A stretch of DNA of 64,000 nucleotides from assembly GCF_900187395.1 (NCBI RefSeq), contig NZ_FYEZ01000001.1, forward strand, positions 62,001-126,000. The letters are read 5' to 3'. The translations under genes and the position numbers were made by a program. Below the pieces are notes generated by a model. It was not told the DNA's origin. It ran no database searches and saw nothing but the letters and a program-made list of their open reading frames with translations. This stretch comes from Kytococcus aerolatus (GTDB lineage Bacteria > Actinomycetota > Actinomycetes > Actinomycetales > Dermatophilaceae). Of this stretch, positions 42,923 through 50,054 are shown in pieces. Position 1 is the stretch's first letter. The number at the start of each line of letters is the position of its first letter.

Positions 42923-43623
42923 TGCGCAACCAGTTCGAGGTAGGCGGCGCGCACAGTCGAGAGCTCCCGGGTGGGGCTAAACCTGTCGAATGTCCCGTCG
43001 AAGACGAACGAGCCCTGGTTCATGACTGTGATGGTGTCCGCGTGGTCGAGGACGTCCTCGACGATGTGTGTCGAGATGACGACGATCGCATTTTGCGAGA
43101 CCTGGTGCAGCAGCTCGTTGAGAGAGTCCCGCTGCGCCATGTCGAGGCCGGCTGTTGGCTCGTCGAGCACGATGAGCTCGGGACTGGCGACCAGCGCCGA
43201 GGCGACCCCGACTCTTCGACGCATCCCCCCTGACAGTGCCCTGATGCGATCGTCGGCACGCGTCTCGAGGTCCACGAGTCTCAACAGACGGTCGACCTCC
43301 GAGGTGGTGGCCTGATCGTCCAAACGCTTGAGCCAACACATGTAGGCCAAGTGCTCTCGCACCGTGAACCGCGATCGGCGAAGGTTGTCCTGCGGCAGGA
43401 AGCCCACGCGCTCCCGAACCTGACGAACCGGTGCACCACCCAGCATGATGCTGCCCCCATCGAGGGGCTGCAAGGTCACGACGGCACGCATCAGGGACGT
43501 CTTGCCGGCGCCGTTTGCCCCGAGCAGCCCATGCAGGCCGTAGCCTCGCCGCCACGAGACCTCCTCGACGGCGGTCCGCTTGCCATAGTGAATCGTGGCC
43601 CGTTCCACCTCGAGCTCAGTCAC
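42919..43623 (-). CDS. ABC transporter ATP-binding protein
   Basis: A 234-aa single ABC domain of the CcmA/BcrA type used by ABC-2 exporters. Walker A LLGANGAGKTSL (near residue 33), Q-loop GFLPQD, signature ALSGGMRRRVGVASAL, Walker B ELIVLDEPTAGLD and switch His in ISTHIVED. The GTG start has GGGAG upstream. It is translationally coupled to the membrane protein and, with it, follows the secreted small protein gene across a strong terminator. Drug, peptide or bacteriocin export/immunity are the usual roles; the substrate is unknown. Confidence 0.9.
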   Translation of the reverse strand: MTELEVERATIHYGKRTAVEEVSWRRGYGLHGLLGANGAGKTSLMRAVVTLQPLDGGSIMLGGAPVRQVRERVGFLPQDNLRRSRFTVREHLAYMCWLKRLDDQATTSEVDRLLRLVDLETRADDRIRALSGGMRRRVGVASALVASPELIVLDEPTAGLDMAQRDSLNELLHQVSQNAIVVISTHIVEDVLDHADTITVMNQGSFVFDGTFDRFSPTRELSTVRAAYLELVAQ

Positions 43624-43656
43624 TCACATCACTCCCGTGTGTCACATGCGAAGAAT

Positions 43657-43692
43657 CGGGCGGGCGCGACGACCTGTCGTCGCGCCCGCCCG
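43657..43692 (-). terminator. Intrinsic terminator after the small secreted protein gene
   Basis: Exact 17-bp arms CGGGCGGGCGCGACGAC (43657-43673) and 43676-43692. Read on the minus strand the hairpin is followed by GATTCTT, a weak U tract. It isolates the secreted-protein gene from the ABC genes, implying separate and possibly strong expression. Confidence 0.82.
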
Positions 43693-43706
43693 AAAGTGGC
43701 GAAACT

Positions 43707-44003
43707 TCAGTTCTTCACCTCGAAGTACACATTCCGGGGCTGACCCACCAGGCACTTGATGGTCCGCAGCTCACCGGGCCGGCCCCACGTGGAGAACCGA
43801 TCCGGCGCATACGCACAGTCGAGGTGGATGCGGAACTGACCACTGCCGCTCTTGCAGGTACCGGTCACATCGCGGCGGTCGATCGAGTAGCTGCAATTCG
43901 ACGGTGCGGCATGAGTGGCAGGCGTGGCCACCATCAGCGGCGCTCCGATCACCGCAACGGCTGCTGCAGGCGCAAGCAGCTTCTTGAACAAGGTGAATGT
44001 CAT
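43707..44003 (-). CDS. Small secreted four-cysteine protein, unknown function
   Basis: 98 aa. A clear Sec signal peptide (LFKKLLAPAAAVAVIGAPLM...ATHA) predicts cleavage near residue 32, leaving a mature protein of about 65 residues. It has four cysteines (SNCSYS, TGTCKSG, HLDCAYA, IKCLVG), enough for two disulfides, and a Tyr/Arg-rich composition. The ATG is preceded by AGGAG. Its own terminator and its position next to an ABC exporter pair suggest a secreted effector or antimicrobial-like peptide, but no family is recognised. A run of eight C (44026-44033) lies in its leader. Confidence 0.72.
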   Translation of the reverse strand: MTFTLFKKLLAPAAAVAVIGAPLMVATPATHAAPSNCSYSIDRRDVTGTCKSGSGQFRIHLDCAYAPDRFSTWGRPGELRTIKCLVGQPRNVYFEVKN

Positions 44004-44068
44004 TGTCTTCTCCTCATGGGATGAGCCCCCCCCAGTTGGAAGCTCGCGGAGGAGGGTAGCAGCCAATA

Positions 44069-44092
44069 GGGCTCTTCGGAGTTTTGCATGCG
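44069..44092 (+). repeat. Candidate left terminal repeat of an ISL3-type element
   Basis: GGGCTCTTCGGAGTTTTGCA, beginning at 44069, resembles the GGNTCTTC-type ends of ISL3 elements and lies about 125 bases before the transposase start, the right distance. No matching inverted copy is found downstream, where the element is cut off. Confidence 0.45.
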
Positions 44093-44193
44093 GAGGGCTG
44101 GGGCGGGTTCGGTCAGGGTGGTGGGTGCAGGGGTCGAGGTCCCGGGCATGATCTGAGGACTTTTGCTCCCTCGGATCGCCAAGGGCCTCGACT

Positions 44194-45095
44194 ATGCCTG
44201 AGCCTACTTCCCCGTGCCCTGCTTCCTCGTGTGTCGACTGTCAGACCTGGCTGGGGCTGCCCGGTATGAAGGTCACGAAGGTCGCTGACTCGGGCACAGC
44301 AGGGCTGGTGGTGAACATTGAGTCCGTGCGGGAGCCTGCCGGGTGCCCGCACTGTGGGGGTGATGGTGACCGCTCACGGCCTTGTCCAGGTGGTGTTGGT
44401 ACGCGCCCTCCTTCGGTCGGCCGGTGCAGCCGGTCTGGTCCAAGTGGCGACACGTGTGCCGCGAGGACCTGTGCCCGGGTGGGAGCCTCACCGAGCAGGA
44501 CCCGGCTGTGGCCCCGTCCATCGGCGGGTTGACGGCTCGGGCAGTGGTCTGGGCCGTGGGCGAGTTGCGCGGCAGGCATGCGTCGACCGGGGTCTGGCCC
44601 GCCGGCTGGGGGTGGACTGGCACACCCTGTGCAAAGCGGTGTGCGCCCGCTTGGAGGACCTGGAGGCCGACCCAGCCAGGTTCGAGGGGGTGACGATGCT
44701 CGGGGTCGATCAGCACGTCTGGCGCGACGTTGACCCCTGCACGCGAGGCCCGCGGATGCTGACCGGGATGGTCGACCTGTCCCGGGACCAGGGCCACCGG
44801 ACCCGTGCCCGGCTGCTGGACCTCGCCCCGGGCCGTTCCGGGGCCGTTTACGGGGCGTGACTGAGTGATCGGGACAGGGTTCGGCGACGGGTGCAGGTCG
44901 CCACCCTGGACCCCTTCCACGGGTACAAGAACGTGATCGATGAACCTCGCAGATGCGGCCGTGGTCGTGAATGCCTTCCACGTGGGGAAGCTCGCTACCG
45001 CGTGCGTGGACGATGTCCGTCGCCGGGCCCAGCTGGACACCACCGGCCACCGCGGCCACAAGGACGACCCGTTGTACGGGATCAGGACCCTGCTG
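44194..45095 (+). pseudogene. Decayed ISL3-family transposase
   Basis: The frame changes at least three times, and one stop codon interrupts it. Pieces in order: LGLPGMKVTKV and the zinc-finger start GCPHCGG (from 44194); FGRPVQPVWSKWRHVCRE, SLTEQDPAVAPSIGGLTARA (third frame, 44382-44580); LGVDQHVWRDVD and MLTGMVDLSRDQ (to the stop at 44860); VATLDPFHGYKN (from 44891); and LADAAVVVNAFHVGKL to DDPLYGIRTLL (44940-45095). All match the ISL3 DDE-transposase plan. The C-terminal part is missing: the gene runs directly into the ctaB fragment. It cannot be active. Confidence 0.9.
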
Positions 45096-45236
45096 GGCGG
45101 TGCGCGGGACGGTCTCAGCGAGGCCGAGATCAAGCCGATGCGGCTCTTCCACTACTCGATCAGCCACGTGTCGGTGCTGTTCATGGCCGTGGCGATCGAC
45201 CCAATCTTCCACTGGTCGCTGCCCGGCCTGGGCTGA
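45087..45236 (+). pseudogene. Fragment of ctaB (3' end, second copy)
   Basis: 150 bases matching 40171-40320 of intact ctaB with about nine differences. They encode [23 protein letters not shown] to the natural C-terminus WSLPGLG; two of three amino-acid changes are Tyr to His. The junction with the transposase falls in the shared word ACCCTGCTG (45087-45095), producing an open chimeric frame of 98 codons from 44940. Not a functional gene. Confidence 0.9.
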
Positions 45237-45255
45237 TCGACCGGAACGGCGGGAG

Positions 45256-45300
45256 CAGGGGAGCGCCCCCACCGACTAGCGCGGTGGGGGCGCTCCCCTG
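45256..45300 (+). terminator. Terminator after the ctaB fragment
   Basis: 19-bp exact arms (45256-45274 and 45282-45300) with a seven-base loop. It shares the GAGCGCCCCCACCG core with the hairpin after intact ctaB and was carried along in the duplication. Confidence 0.82.
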
Positions 45301-45344
45301 CTGAGGGCGTGCTGGTCCCGCTCAGGGGGCCAGCCAGGAGGCGC

Positions 45345-45791
45345 TCAATTCGTGAGGCGCACGTCGCGCACGAAGGCGATGCCGCCTGTGCGACAGGACT
45401 GAGGGATGTCGAACTCCGAGGCCGTGGAGACCAGGCCGGCCCCAGCCTCGATGCCCTCCCCGTCCTGCACGGTCTTGCCCTCCACTGAGACGCCGGGGAC
45501 CGAGCCATCGCTCACCTCTGTCCCCTGCGGCCAGATGATGGCCGTCCGCAGGTCCTCCGGCTCGACCCCGGGGTCAAGTGATTCGAGGGATGGCTCAACC
45601 ACCCAGCAGCCGTCCTCCGGCAGGTAGCGGAGCGTCCCCGCGAGATGGGCTTCGCCGGTCCTCGAATCGTCATCGGCCACCCAGAGCGTGGTGCCGCTCT
45701 CGGTAACGGTTCCAGGGGGGGAGCTGCTGCACCCGGCGAGCCCGATGGCTGTCCCCATGAGGACCCAACTCGTCTTAGCCGACCAAGACAT
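45345..45791 (-). CDS. Lipoprotein of unknown function
   Basis: 148 aa with a lipoprotein signal peptide: hydrophobic WVLMGTAIGLAGC with lipobox LAGC at residues 18-21. The mature part is acidic and beta-rich (GTTLWVADDDS, GTLRYLPEDGCWVVE, AIIWPQGTEVSDG, VQDGEGIEAGAG) and resembles small actinobacterial surface proteins without a named function. The start overlaps the upstream secreted-protein gene by 17 bases, so they form an operon. Lgt, encoded at 1631-2503, would modify it. Confidence 0.78.
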   Translation of the reverse strand: MSWSAKTSWVLMGTAIGLAGCSSSPPGTVTESGTTLWVADDDSRTGEAHLAGTLRYLPEDGCWVVEPSLESLDPGVEPEDLRTAIIWPQGTEVSDGSVPGVSVEGKTVQDGEGIEAGAGLVSTASEFDIPQSCRTGGIAFVRDVRLTN

Positions 45792-46563
45792 ATGCGTTCC
45801 AGTTCTTGGTGACCCGGTTGAGAAAAGTGAACAGGGGCCGCTCCTGAGTGAATGCAGACGTGCACTTCAGGGTATTGCTCCCTGACCACTCGAGCCGGCC
45901 TCCCCCATTGATGGATTCCTCGCCACCCTTTGCGTCAGGGTCGAAGTGGACTGTGATCTGACCGTCCACCTGGCTCTTGACCCGCCGCGTCCTGGCTGAA
46001 GCGTCGGACGGTGCAGCCGCAGCCACGAATACTTCGGTCCGTCCGCTGATGGCGTCGACGCGTGCCACCGTCTCCGCTCCGAATTGCTGCTCGACCACTT
46101 CGGCGCCGTCACGTGCCGCCTGGACGCGTGCCTCATGGTTGAGCGGGAGGCCTCCTTGGAGCTTCGCGGTGGTGCCGCTGGGGAACTGGGCAGAGCTCGT
46201 AGGCGCCGCACCGGTGAATCCCACCCAGACTGAACGGTCAGGAATTGAAATGGTGGAACCCGTGAAAGCTTGAGGGTCCCTGGCTGCCAGCTTTTCAATC
46301 TCAGCTTGCACGGAGTTCTGCCACTCGAGGTCCGCCTTGACGGAAGCCACACTGCGGCCTTCCTGCTCAGCAATGGTGGCTGCATCCGCTGCATCGGCTG
46401 CCGCTGAGTCAGTCGCGGAGGTCGGCGCAGAGCCATCGCTCTGAGTTTCGGCCGCCAAGGGGGCTGATTGGTCTACTGAGACTGACGGAGCCGATGGGGG
46501 GGAGGTCATGGGGCCGGCAAGCAGTCCGGCCGCAAGAAATCCGGAGGAAAGCATGGAGAGCAT
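45775..46563 (-). CDS. Secreted protein resembling a truncated trypsin-like protease precursor
   Basis: 262 aa with an N-terminal hydrophobic segment (SSGFLAAGLLAG) and Ala/Ser-rich linker. Residues 65-215 look like the propeptide of actinobacterial secreted S1 proteases (DLEWQNSVQAEIEKL, VWVGFTGAAP, VARVDAISGRTEVFVAAA). INGGGRLEWSGSNTLKCTSAFTQ then resembles the first strands of the catalytic domain, which in complete enzymes leads to TAGHC. Here the protein ends about 25 residues later, with no catalytic His, Asp or Ser. It may be a decayed protease or a stand-alone propeptide-like inhibitor. The resemblance is from memory and moderate. Confidence 0.55.
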   Translation of the reverse strand: MLSMLSSGFLAAGLLAGPMTSPPSAPSVSVDQSAPLAAETQSDGSAPTSATDSAAADAADAATIAEQEGRSVASVKADLEWQNSVQAEIEKLAARDPQAFTGSTISIPDRSVWVGFTGAAPTSSAQFPSGTTAKLQGGLPLNHEARVQAARDGAEVVEQQFGAETVARVDAISGRTEVFVAAAAPSDASARTRRVKSQVDGQITVHFDPDAKGGEESINGGGRLEWSGSNTLKCTSAFTQERPLFTFLNRVTKNWNAYVLVG

Positions 46564-46699
46564 GTCTATTCCATTCTCGATGTGACCCGGAAAAGATCCT
46601 GATGCTCGACTCTAGCAACATGCTGCGTGAACACACAATGAACGCCAGGTGAATACTTGTGCGCCTCCCTGCGATCTTGAAGTTTCCCGGACGGTTTCC

Positions 46700-47638
46700 T
46701 CACCGCCGGACGGAGAGCACCGCCCAGGTGAGGATCCACGCCATGAGGCTGGCGCCCAGCATGTGCAGCCACACCAGGGTCGCCGGCACCGCCAGGGCGT
46801 ACTGCACGTACCCGATGAGGCCCTGCAGCACGGTCACCCCGAGCAGGGCCCACCAGATGCGTCGCGTCCGCTGGCTGACCTGGGGCAGCAGGTGCAGGGC
46901 CAGGAGCATCGCGGCCAGCAGGCCGCAGAAGAGCATCACCGAGTCGGCGTGCAGCCAGGACATGGTCTTCACGTCGAAGCCATAGCGGGCCGGTTCGTCG
47001 GCGTCGCCGGAGTGTGGACCGGAGCCGGTCACCAAGGTGCCCAGCAGCATCACCACGAACCCGAGGCCGGCCGTCAGGAAGGCCACCACGTTCACCGGGC
47101 GGGGGAGCGGCTCGGGGGTGACCTCGTCGACATCGCGGTCGAACCACAGGGCCGCCGCGGCCGCCGAGATGAGCACCATCGACACCAGCAGGTGGGCGCT
47201 CACGGTGACCGGGTGGAGGCTGGTGAGCACCGTGATCCCGCCGAGGACCGCCTGCACGACGACACCGGCCAGCACGATCCATGTCCACGGCAGGATGCGC
47301 GACTGGCGGCGCCCGCCCCGGCCGATGACCGCCAGGACCGTGAGCAGAGCGACGATGCCCACCACGCCGGTCAGGGTGCGGTTGCCGAACTCGATGTAGG
47401 GGTGGATGCCATCGGCCGGGGTGACCACCGGGGTGATCGAGCCGTCGTGGCACTCGGGCCACTTCGGGCAGCCCAGTCCGCTGCCGGTGAGGCGGACCAG
47501 CCCACCGGTGAGCACGATCCCGATCTCCACGACGAGGTTGGTCCACAGCAGCGGCCGGACCCACGGGGCCAAGAACCCGAGGCGTCGCTGCATCGGGGTG
47601 GAGGGGGTGCGGGGGGCCAGGGTTGCGTCGTCACTCAC
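46700..47638 (-). CDS. ctaA: Heme A synthase
   Basis: Oxidises the C8 methyl of heme O to a formyl group, giving heme A. It is 312 aa with eight membrane helices. Heme-ligand histidines occur in the repeated helices (PYIEFGNRTLTG region, VSAHLLVSM, WLHADSVML, VWLHMLGAS), and the loop pair CPKWPEC holds the redox cysteines. The GTG at VSDDATLAPR is preferred; TAGGAT on the minus strand lies eight bases upstream of it, and longer in-frame forms run through that promoter. Its 3' end is duplicated at 40731-41072. Confidence 0.92.
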   Translation of the reverse strand: MSDDATLAPRTPSTPMQRRLGFLAPWVRPLLWTNLVVEIGIVLTGGLVRLTGSGLGCPKWPECHDGSITPVVTPADGIHPYIEFGNRTLTGVVGIVALLTVLAVIGRGGRRQSRILPWTWIVLAGVVVQAVLGGITVLTSLHPVTVSAHLLVSMVLISAAAAALWFDRDVDEVTPEPLPRPVNVVAFLTAGLGFVVMLLGTLVTGSGPHSGDADEPARYGFDVKTMSWLHADSVMLFCGLLAAMLLALHLLPQVSQRTRRIWWALLGVTVLQGLIGYVQYALAVPATLVWLHMLGASLMAWILTWAVLSVRR

Positions 47639-47723
47639 GGCGGGACATCCTACGCCGTGTCGTGGATGCTGGGACCGGCGCCGCGCGGAGGAGACGTCAG
47701 TCCGGCCGGCCGCGGGTGGGGGG

Positions 47724-48494
47724 TCAGTCCGACCAGCGGAAGACGCGGGTGGCGACGAGACCGCCGACCACCGCCCAAGCGGCCAGGACGCCACAGGCCA
47801 CGAGGTCGAGGCGCCCCTGGGCCAGGGCCGCGCGCAGGCTGTCCCCGAGTGCCCCGGAGGGAGTCAGGCGCACCAGGCCGGCCCACGGCTCGCCGTAGCG
47901 CTCGGTGGGCAGCAGGCTGCCCAGTCCGAGGAAGACGATCCAGAGCAGGTTGGCCACCGCCAGCACGGCCTCGGCCCGGAGCCGCCCGCCGACCACCACG
48001 GCCAGCACGACGAAGACGACAGCGCCCAGGGCGCCCACGAGCAGGGCGGCCGGGAGCCCGACCAGCTCCGGGCGCCAGCCCAGTGCCAGCCCCACACCGC
48101 CGAGCACCAGGACCTGGAGCACGATCACCGCGGCCACGGCGAAGATCCGCCCCCACACCAGCCCCGAGGGGCCCAGGGGGGTGGTGCCGAAGAGGCGCAG
48201 CACCCCGTAGCGCCGGTCGAAGGCCAGCGAGATGGCCTGGCCGGTGAAGGCCGTGGACATGATGGCCAGGGCGAGGACGCCCGGGACGGCCAGGTCGATC
48301 CGCTCGCCCTCGCCGAGCGACGGGTAGGTCGTGAAGGCCAGACCCAGCAGCGCGATGAGCGGCAGCACGATGGAGACGAGCAGCTGCTCGCCGTTGCGCA
48401 GGAGCACCCCTGCCTCGTACCGGCCCTGGGCCAGCACACGGCGCAGCGGCGGGACCGGGGGAGTGGTGGGTGTCGTGGGGGTCGGGGTGCTCAT
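47724..48494 (-). CDS. ABC-2 type transporter permease
   Basis: A 256-aa permease with six hydrophobic segments (for example LLVSIVLPLIALLGLAF, VLQVLVLGGVGLALGW, LLVGALGAVVFVVLAVVV). Family features include FDRRYGVLRLFGTTPLG after the second helix. The ATG overlaps the ATPase stop by four bases. The pair lies between ctaA and sufR as in M. tuberculosis Rv1456c-Rv1460, where the substrate is also unknown; a link to heme or to cytochrome oxidase assembly is plausible only from position. Confidence 0.88.
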   Translation of the reverse strand: MSTPTPTTPTTPPVPPLRRVLAQGRYEAGVLLRNGEQLLVSIVLPLIALLGLAFTTYPSLGEGERIDLAVPGVLALAIMSTAFTGQAISLAFDRRYGVLRLFGTTPLGPSGLVWGRIFAVAAVIVLQVLVLGGVGLALGWRPELVGLPAALLVGALGAVVFVVLAVVVGGRLRAEAVLAVANLLWIVFLGLGSLLPTERYGEPWAGLVRLTPSGALGDSLRAALAQGRLDLVACGVLAAWAVVGGLVATRVFRWSD

Positions 48495-49216
48495 GCCGTG
48501 GCCTCCCGGCGGGTCAGGTCGAAGAAGCGCTGCTCGAGGCCCTGCTCGCCGCCGACCTCGGCTGGGCTCCCCTCGACGAGGCAGCGCCCGGCGTCGATGA
48601 CGGCCACCCGGTCGGCGAGGCGCTCGGCCTCCTCGAAGGAGTGGGTGGTGACGACCACCGCGGCGCCCTCCTGGGCGATGGTGCGCACGACCTGCCAGAC
48701 GTCGAGTCGGCTGTGCGGGTCGAGGCCGGCGGTGGGCTCGTCGAGGAAGACCACCTCGGGGCGCCCGACGAGCGCGGCGGCCAGGGCCACGCGCTGCCGC
48801 TGCCCCCCGGAGAGGCGTCGGATGATGCGCTGGTCGTAGGCCTTGATCCCCAGGCGGAGCCAGAGGTCCTTCCACGGCCGCGGGTTCGGGTAGAGGCGGG
48901 AGAGGTGCTCCAGGAGCACCGAGGGGCGGACCCCGGTGGGCAGGCCGCCGTCCTGCAGGGCCACGCCCACGCGGGCGCGGTGCCCGGGCCCGGCCCGCCA
49001 CGGGTCGGAGCCCAGGATGCGTACGGAGCCGGCGGCGGGTCGGAGGAGCCCCAGCGAGGTCTCGACCATGGTGGACTTGCCGGCCCCGTTCCGGCCGAGC
49101 ACACAGGTCACCGCTCCCCGGGGGGCGGTGAGGCTCAGCTCTGCGAGGGCGGTGTGGCCGTCACGGACCACCTGCACGCCCTCCAGGACGACGGCGTCTG
49201 CAGGAGTGGTGGGCAC
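48491..49216 (-). CDS. ABC transporter ATP-binding protein
   Basis: A 241-aa ABC domain: Walker A CVLGRNGAGKSTM, Q-loop GVALQDGG, signature RLSGGQRQRVALAAAL, Walker B EVVFLDEPTAGLD, switch His in VTTHSFEEAE. The GTG start is chosen because TATCCT on the minus strand (49223-49228 on the plus strand) ends six bases upstream, matching the leaderless layout. It partners the ABC-2 permease that it overlaps. It diverges from sufR across a 109-base control region. Confidence 0.9.
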   Translation of the reverse strand: MPTTPADAVVLEGVQVVRDGHTALAELSLTAPRGAVTCVLGRNGAGKSTMVETSLGLLRPAAGSVRILGSDPWRAGPGHRARVGVALQDGGLPTGVRPSVLLEHLSRLYPNPRPWKDLWLRLGIKAYDQRIIRRLSGGQRQRVALAAALVGRPEVVFLDEPTAGLDPHSRLDVWQVVRTIAQEGAAVVVTTHSFEEAERLADRVAVIDAGRCLVEGSPAEVGGEQGLEQRFFDLTRREATA

Positions 49217-49268
49217 GGGCGAAGGATACGCGGGCGGGGTCCGCGGGACCGGGGCGGGTTGTGACCGC

Positions 49269-49323
49269 TTAGGGCACCCTGAGTTGGGCCGGGAATACCA
49301 ATTAGCACACACTGTTGTGGTGT
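49269..49323. promoter_or_regulatory. Control region of the suf operon with two inverted repeats
   Basis: TTAGGG-CA-CCCTGA (49269-49282) is a near-perfect dyad that recalls part of the IdeR/DtxR iron box (TTAGG-N4-CCTAA). ACACT-N5-GGTGT (49309-49323), directly before the sufR start, resembles the ACACT-containing operator described for mycobacterial SufR. Both iron and Fe-S status would be expected inputs. Assignment by resemblance only. Confidence 0.4.
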
Positions 49324-49325
49324 TT

Positions 49326-50054
49326 ATGACCATGCAGCCGAGGAGCACCCGTGAGCGGGTCCGTGCTGCCGTGTCCCAGGAGGGGCCGGTCACGGCCCGC
49401 GAGCTGGCCGAGGGCCTGGACCTCACCCCCGCCGCCGTGCGGCGGCACCTGGACGTGCTGGCTGCCGAGGGGGTCATCACCGAGCACGAGCACGACCCCG
49501 CCGGGCACCGCGGGCGTGGCCGACCGGCCCGCGCCTGGGTGCTCTCCGACGCCGGCCACACCACGCTGCCGACGGCTTACGACGGCATGGCCCTGGAGAT
49601 CCTCGACTTCCTCCGCGAGACGCAGGGGGAGCAGGCGGTCCAGGAGTACGCCGAGCGCCGGGCCCGGACCCTGGCCGCCCGCCACGCCGAGCGCGTCTCC
49701 GCCGCCGGGGAGGACCCTCGGGACCGGGCGGAGGCGCTGGCCGACGCCCTCCGCGAGGACGGCTTCGCGGCCACTCTCCGCGAGGTCCCGCAGGCCGCCG
49801 GTGTCCAGCTCTGCCAGGGCCACTGCCCGGTCCAGCACGTCGCCGAGGAGTTCCCGGTGCTGTGCGACGCCGAGGCCGAGGCCTTCTCCGAGCTGCTCGG
49901 CGTGCACGTCCAGCGCCTGCAGACCCTGCCCGCCGGCGGGCACGTCTGCACCACCTTCGTCCCGGTCGGGACCGTCATCGCACCGCGGGACGGCACCGGA
50001 CCGGGTGACCAGACCACCGAAACCCCCACCCAGAGCGAGGAGAGGTCACGATGA
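49326..50054 (+). CDS. sufR: Fe-S cluster-responsive repressor SufR
   Basis: A 242-aa ArsR/DeoR-like winged-helix regulator (helix-turn-helix [22 protein letters not shown], near residues 20-45). A C-terminal cluster-binding motif follows: [18 protein letters not shown] near residues 160-177. With a [4Fe-4S] cluster it represses suf; loss of the cluster derepresses the operon. The start may be the ATG at 49326 or the one two codons later. The stop overlaps sufB by four bases, so regulator and operon are cotranscribed and self-controlled. Confidence 0.92.
   Translation: MTMQPRSTRERVRAAVSQEGPVTARELAEGLDLTPAAVRRHLDVLAAEGVITEHEHDPAGHRGRGRPARAWVLSDAGHTTLPTAYDGMALEILDFLRETQGEQAVQEYAERRARTLAARHAERVSAAGEDPRDRAEALADALREDGFAATLREVPQAAGVQLCQGHCPVQHVAEEFPVLCDAEAEAFSELLGVHVQRLQTLPAGGHVCTTFVPVGTVIAPRDGTGPGDQTTETPTQSEERSR

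Noticed and set aside
44940..45236. 98-codon frame joining transposase and CtaB sequence as a real gene
   Set aside because: A chimera of two truncated genes; no promoter or function expected.
42919..49216. Treating the two ABC systems (41276-43623 and 47724-49216) as duplicates of each other
   Set aside because: ATPases differ throughout and the permeases are of different size and architecture; only generic ABC motifs are shared.
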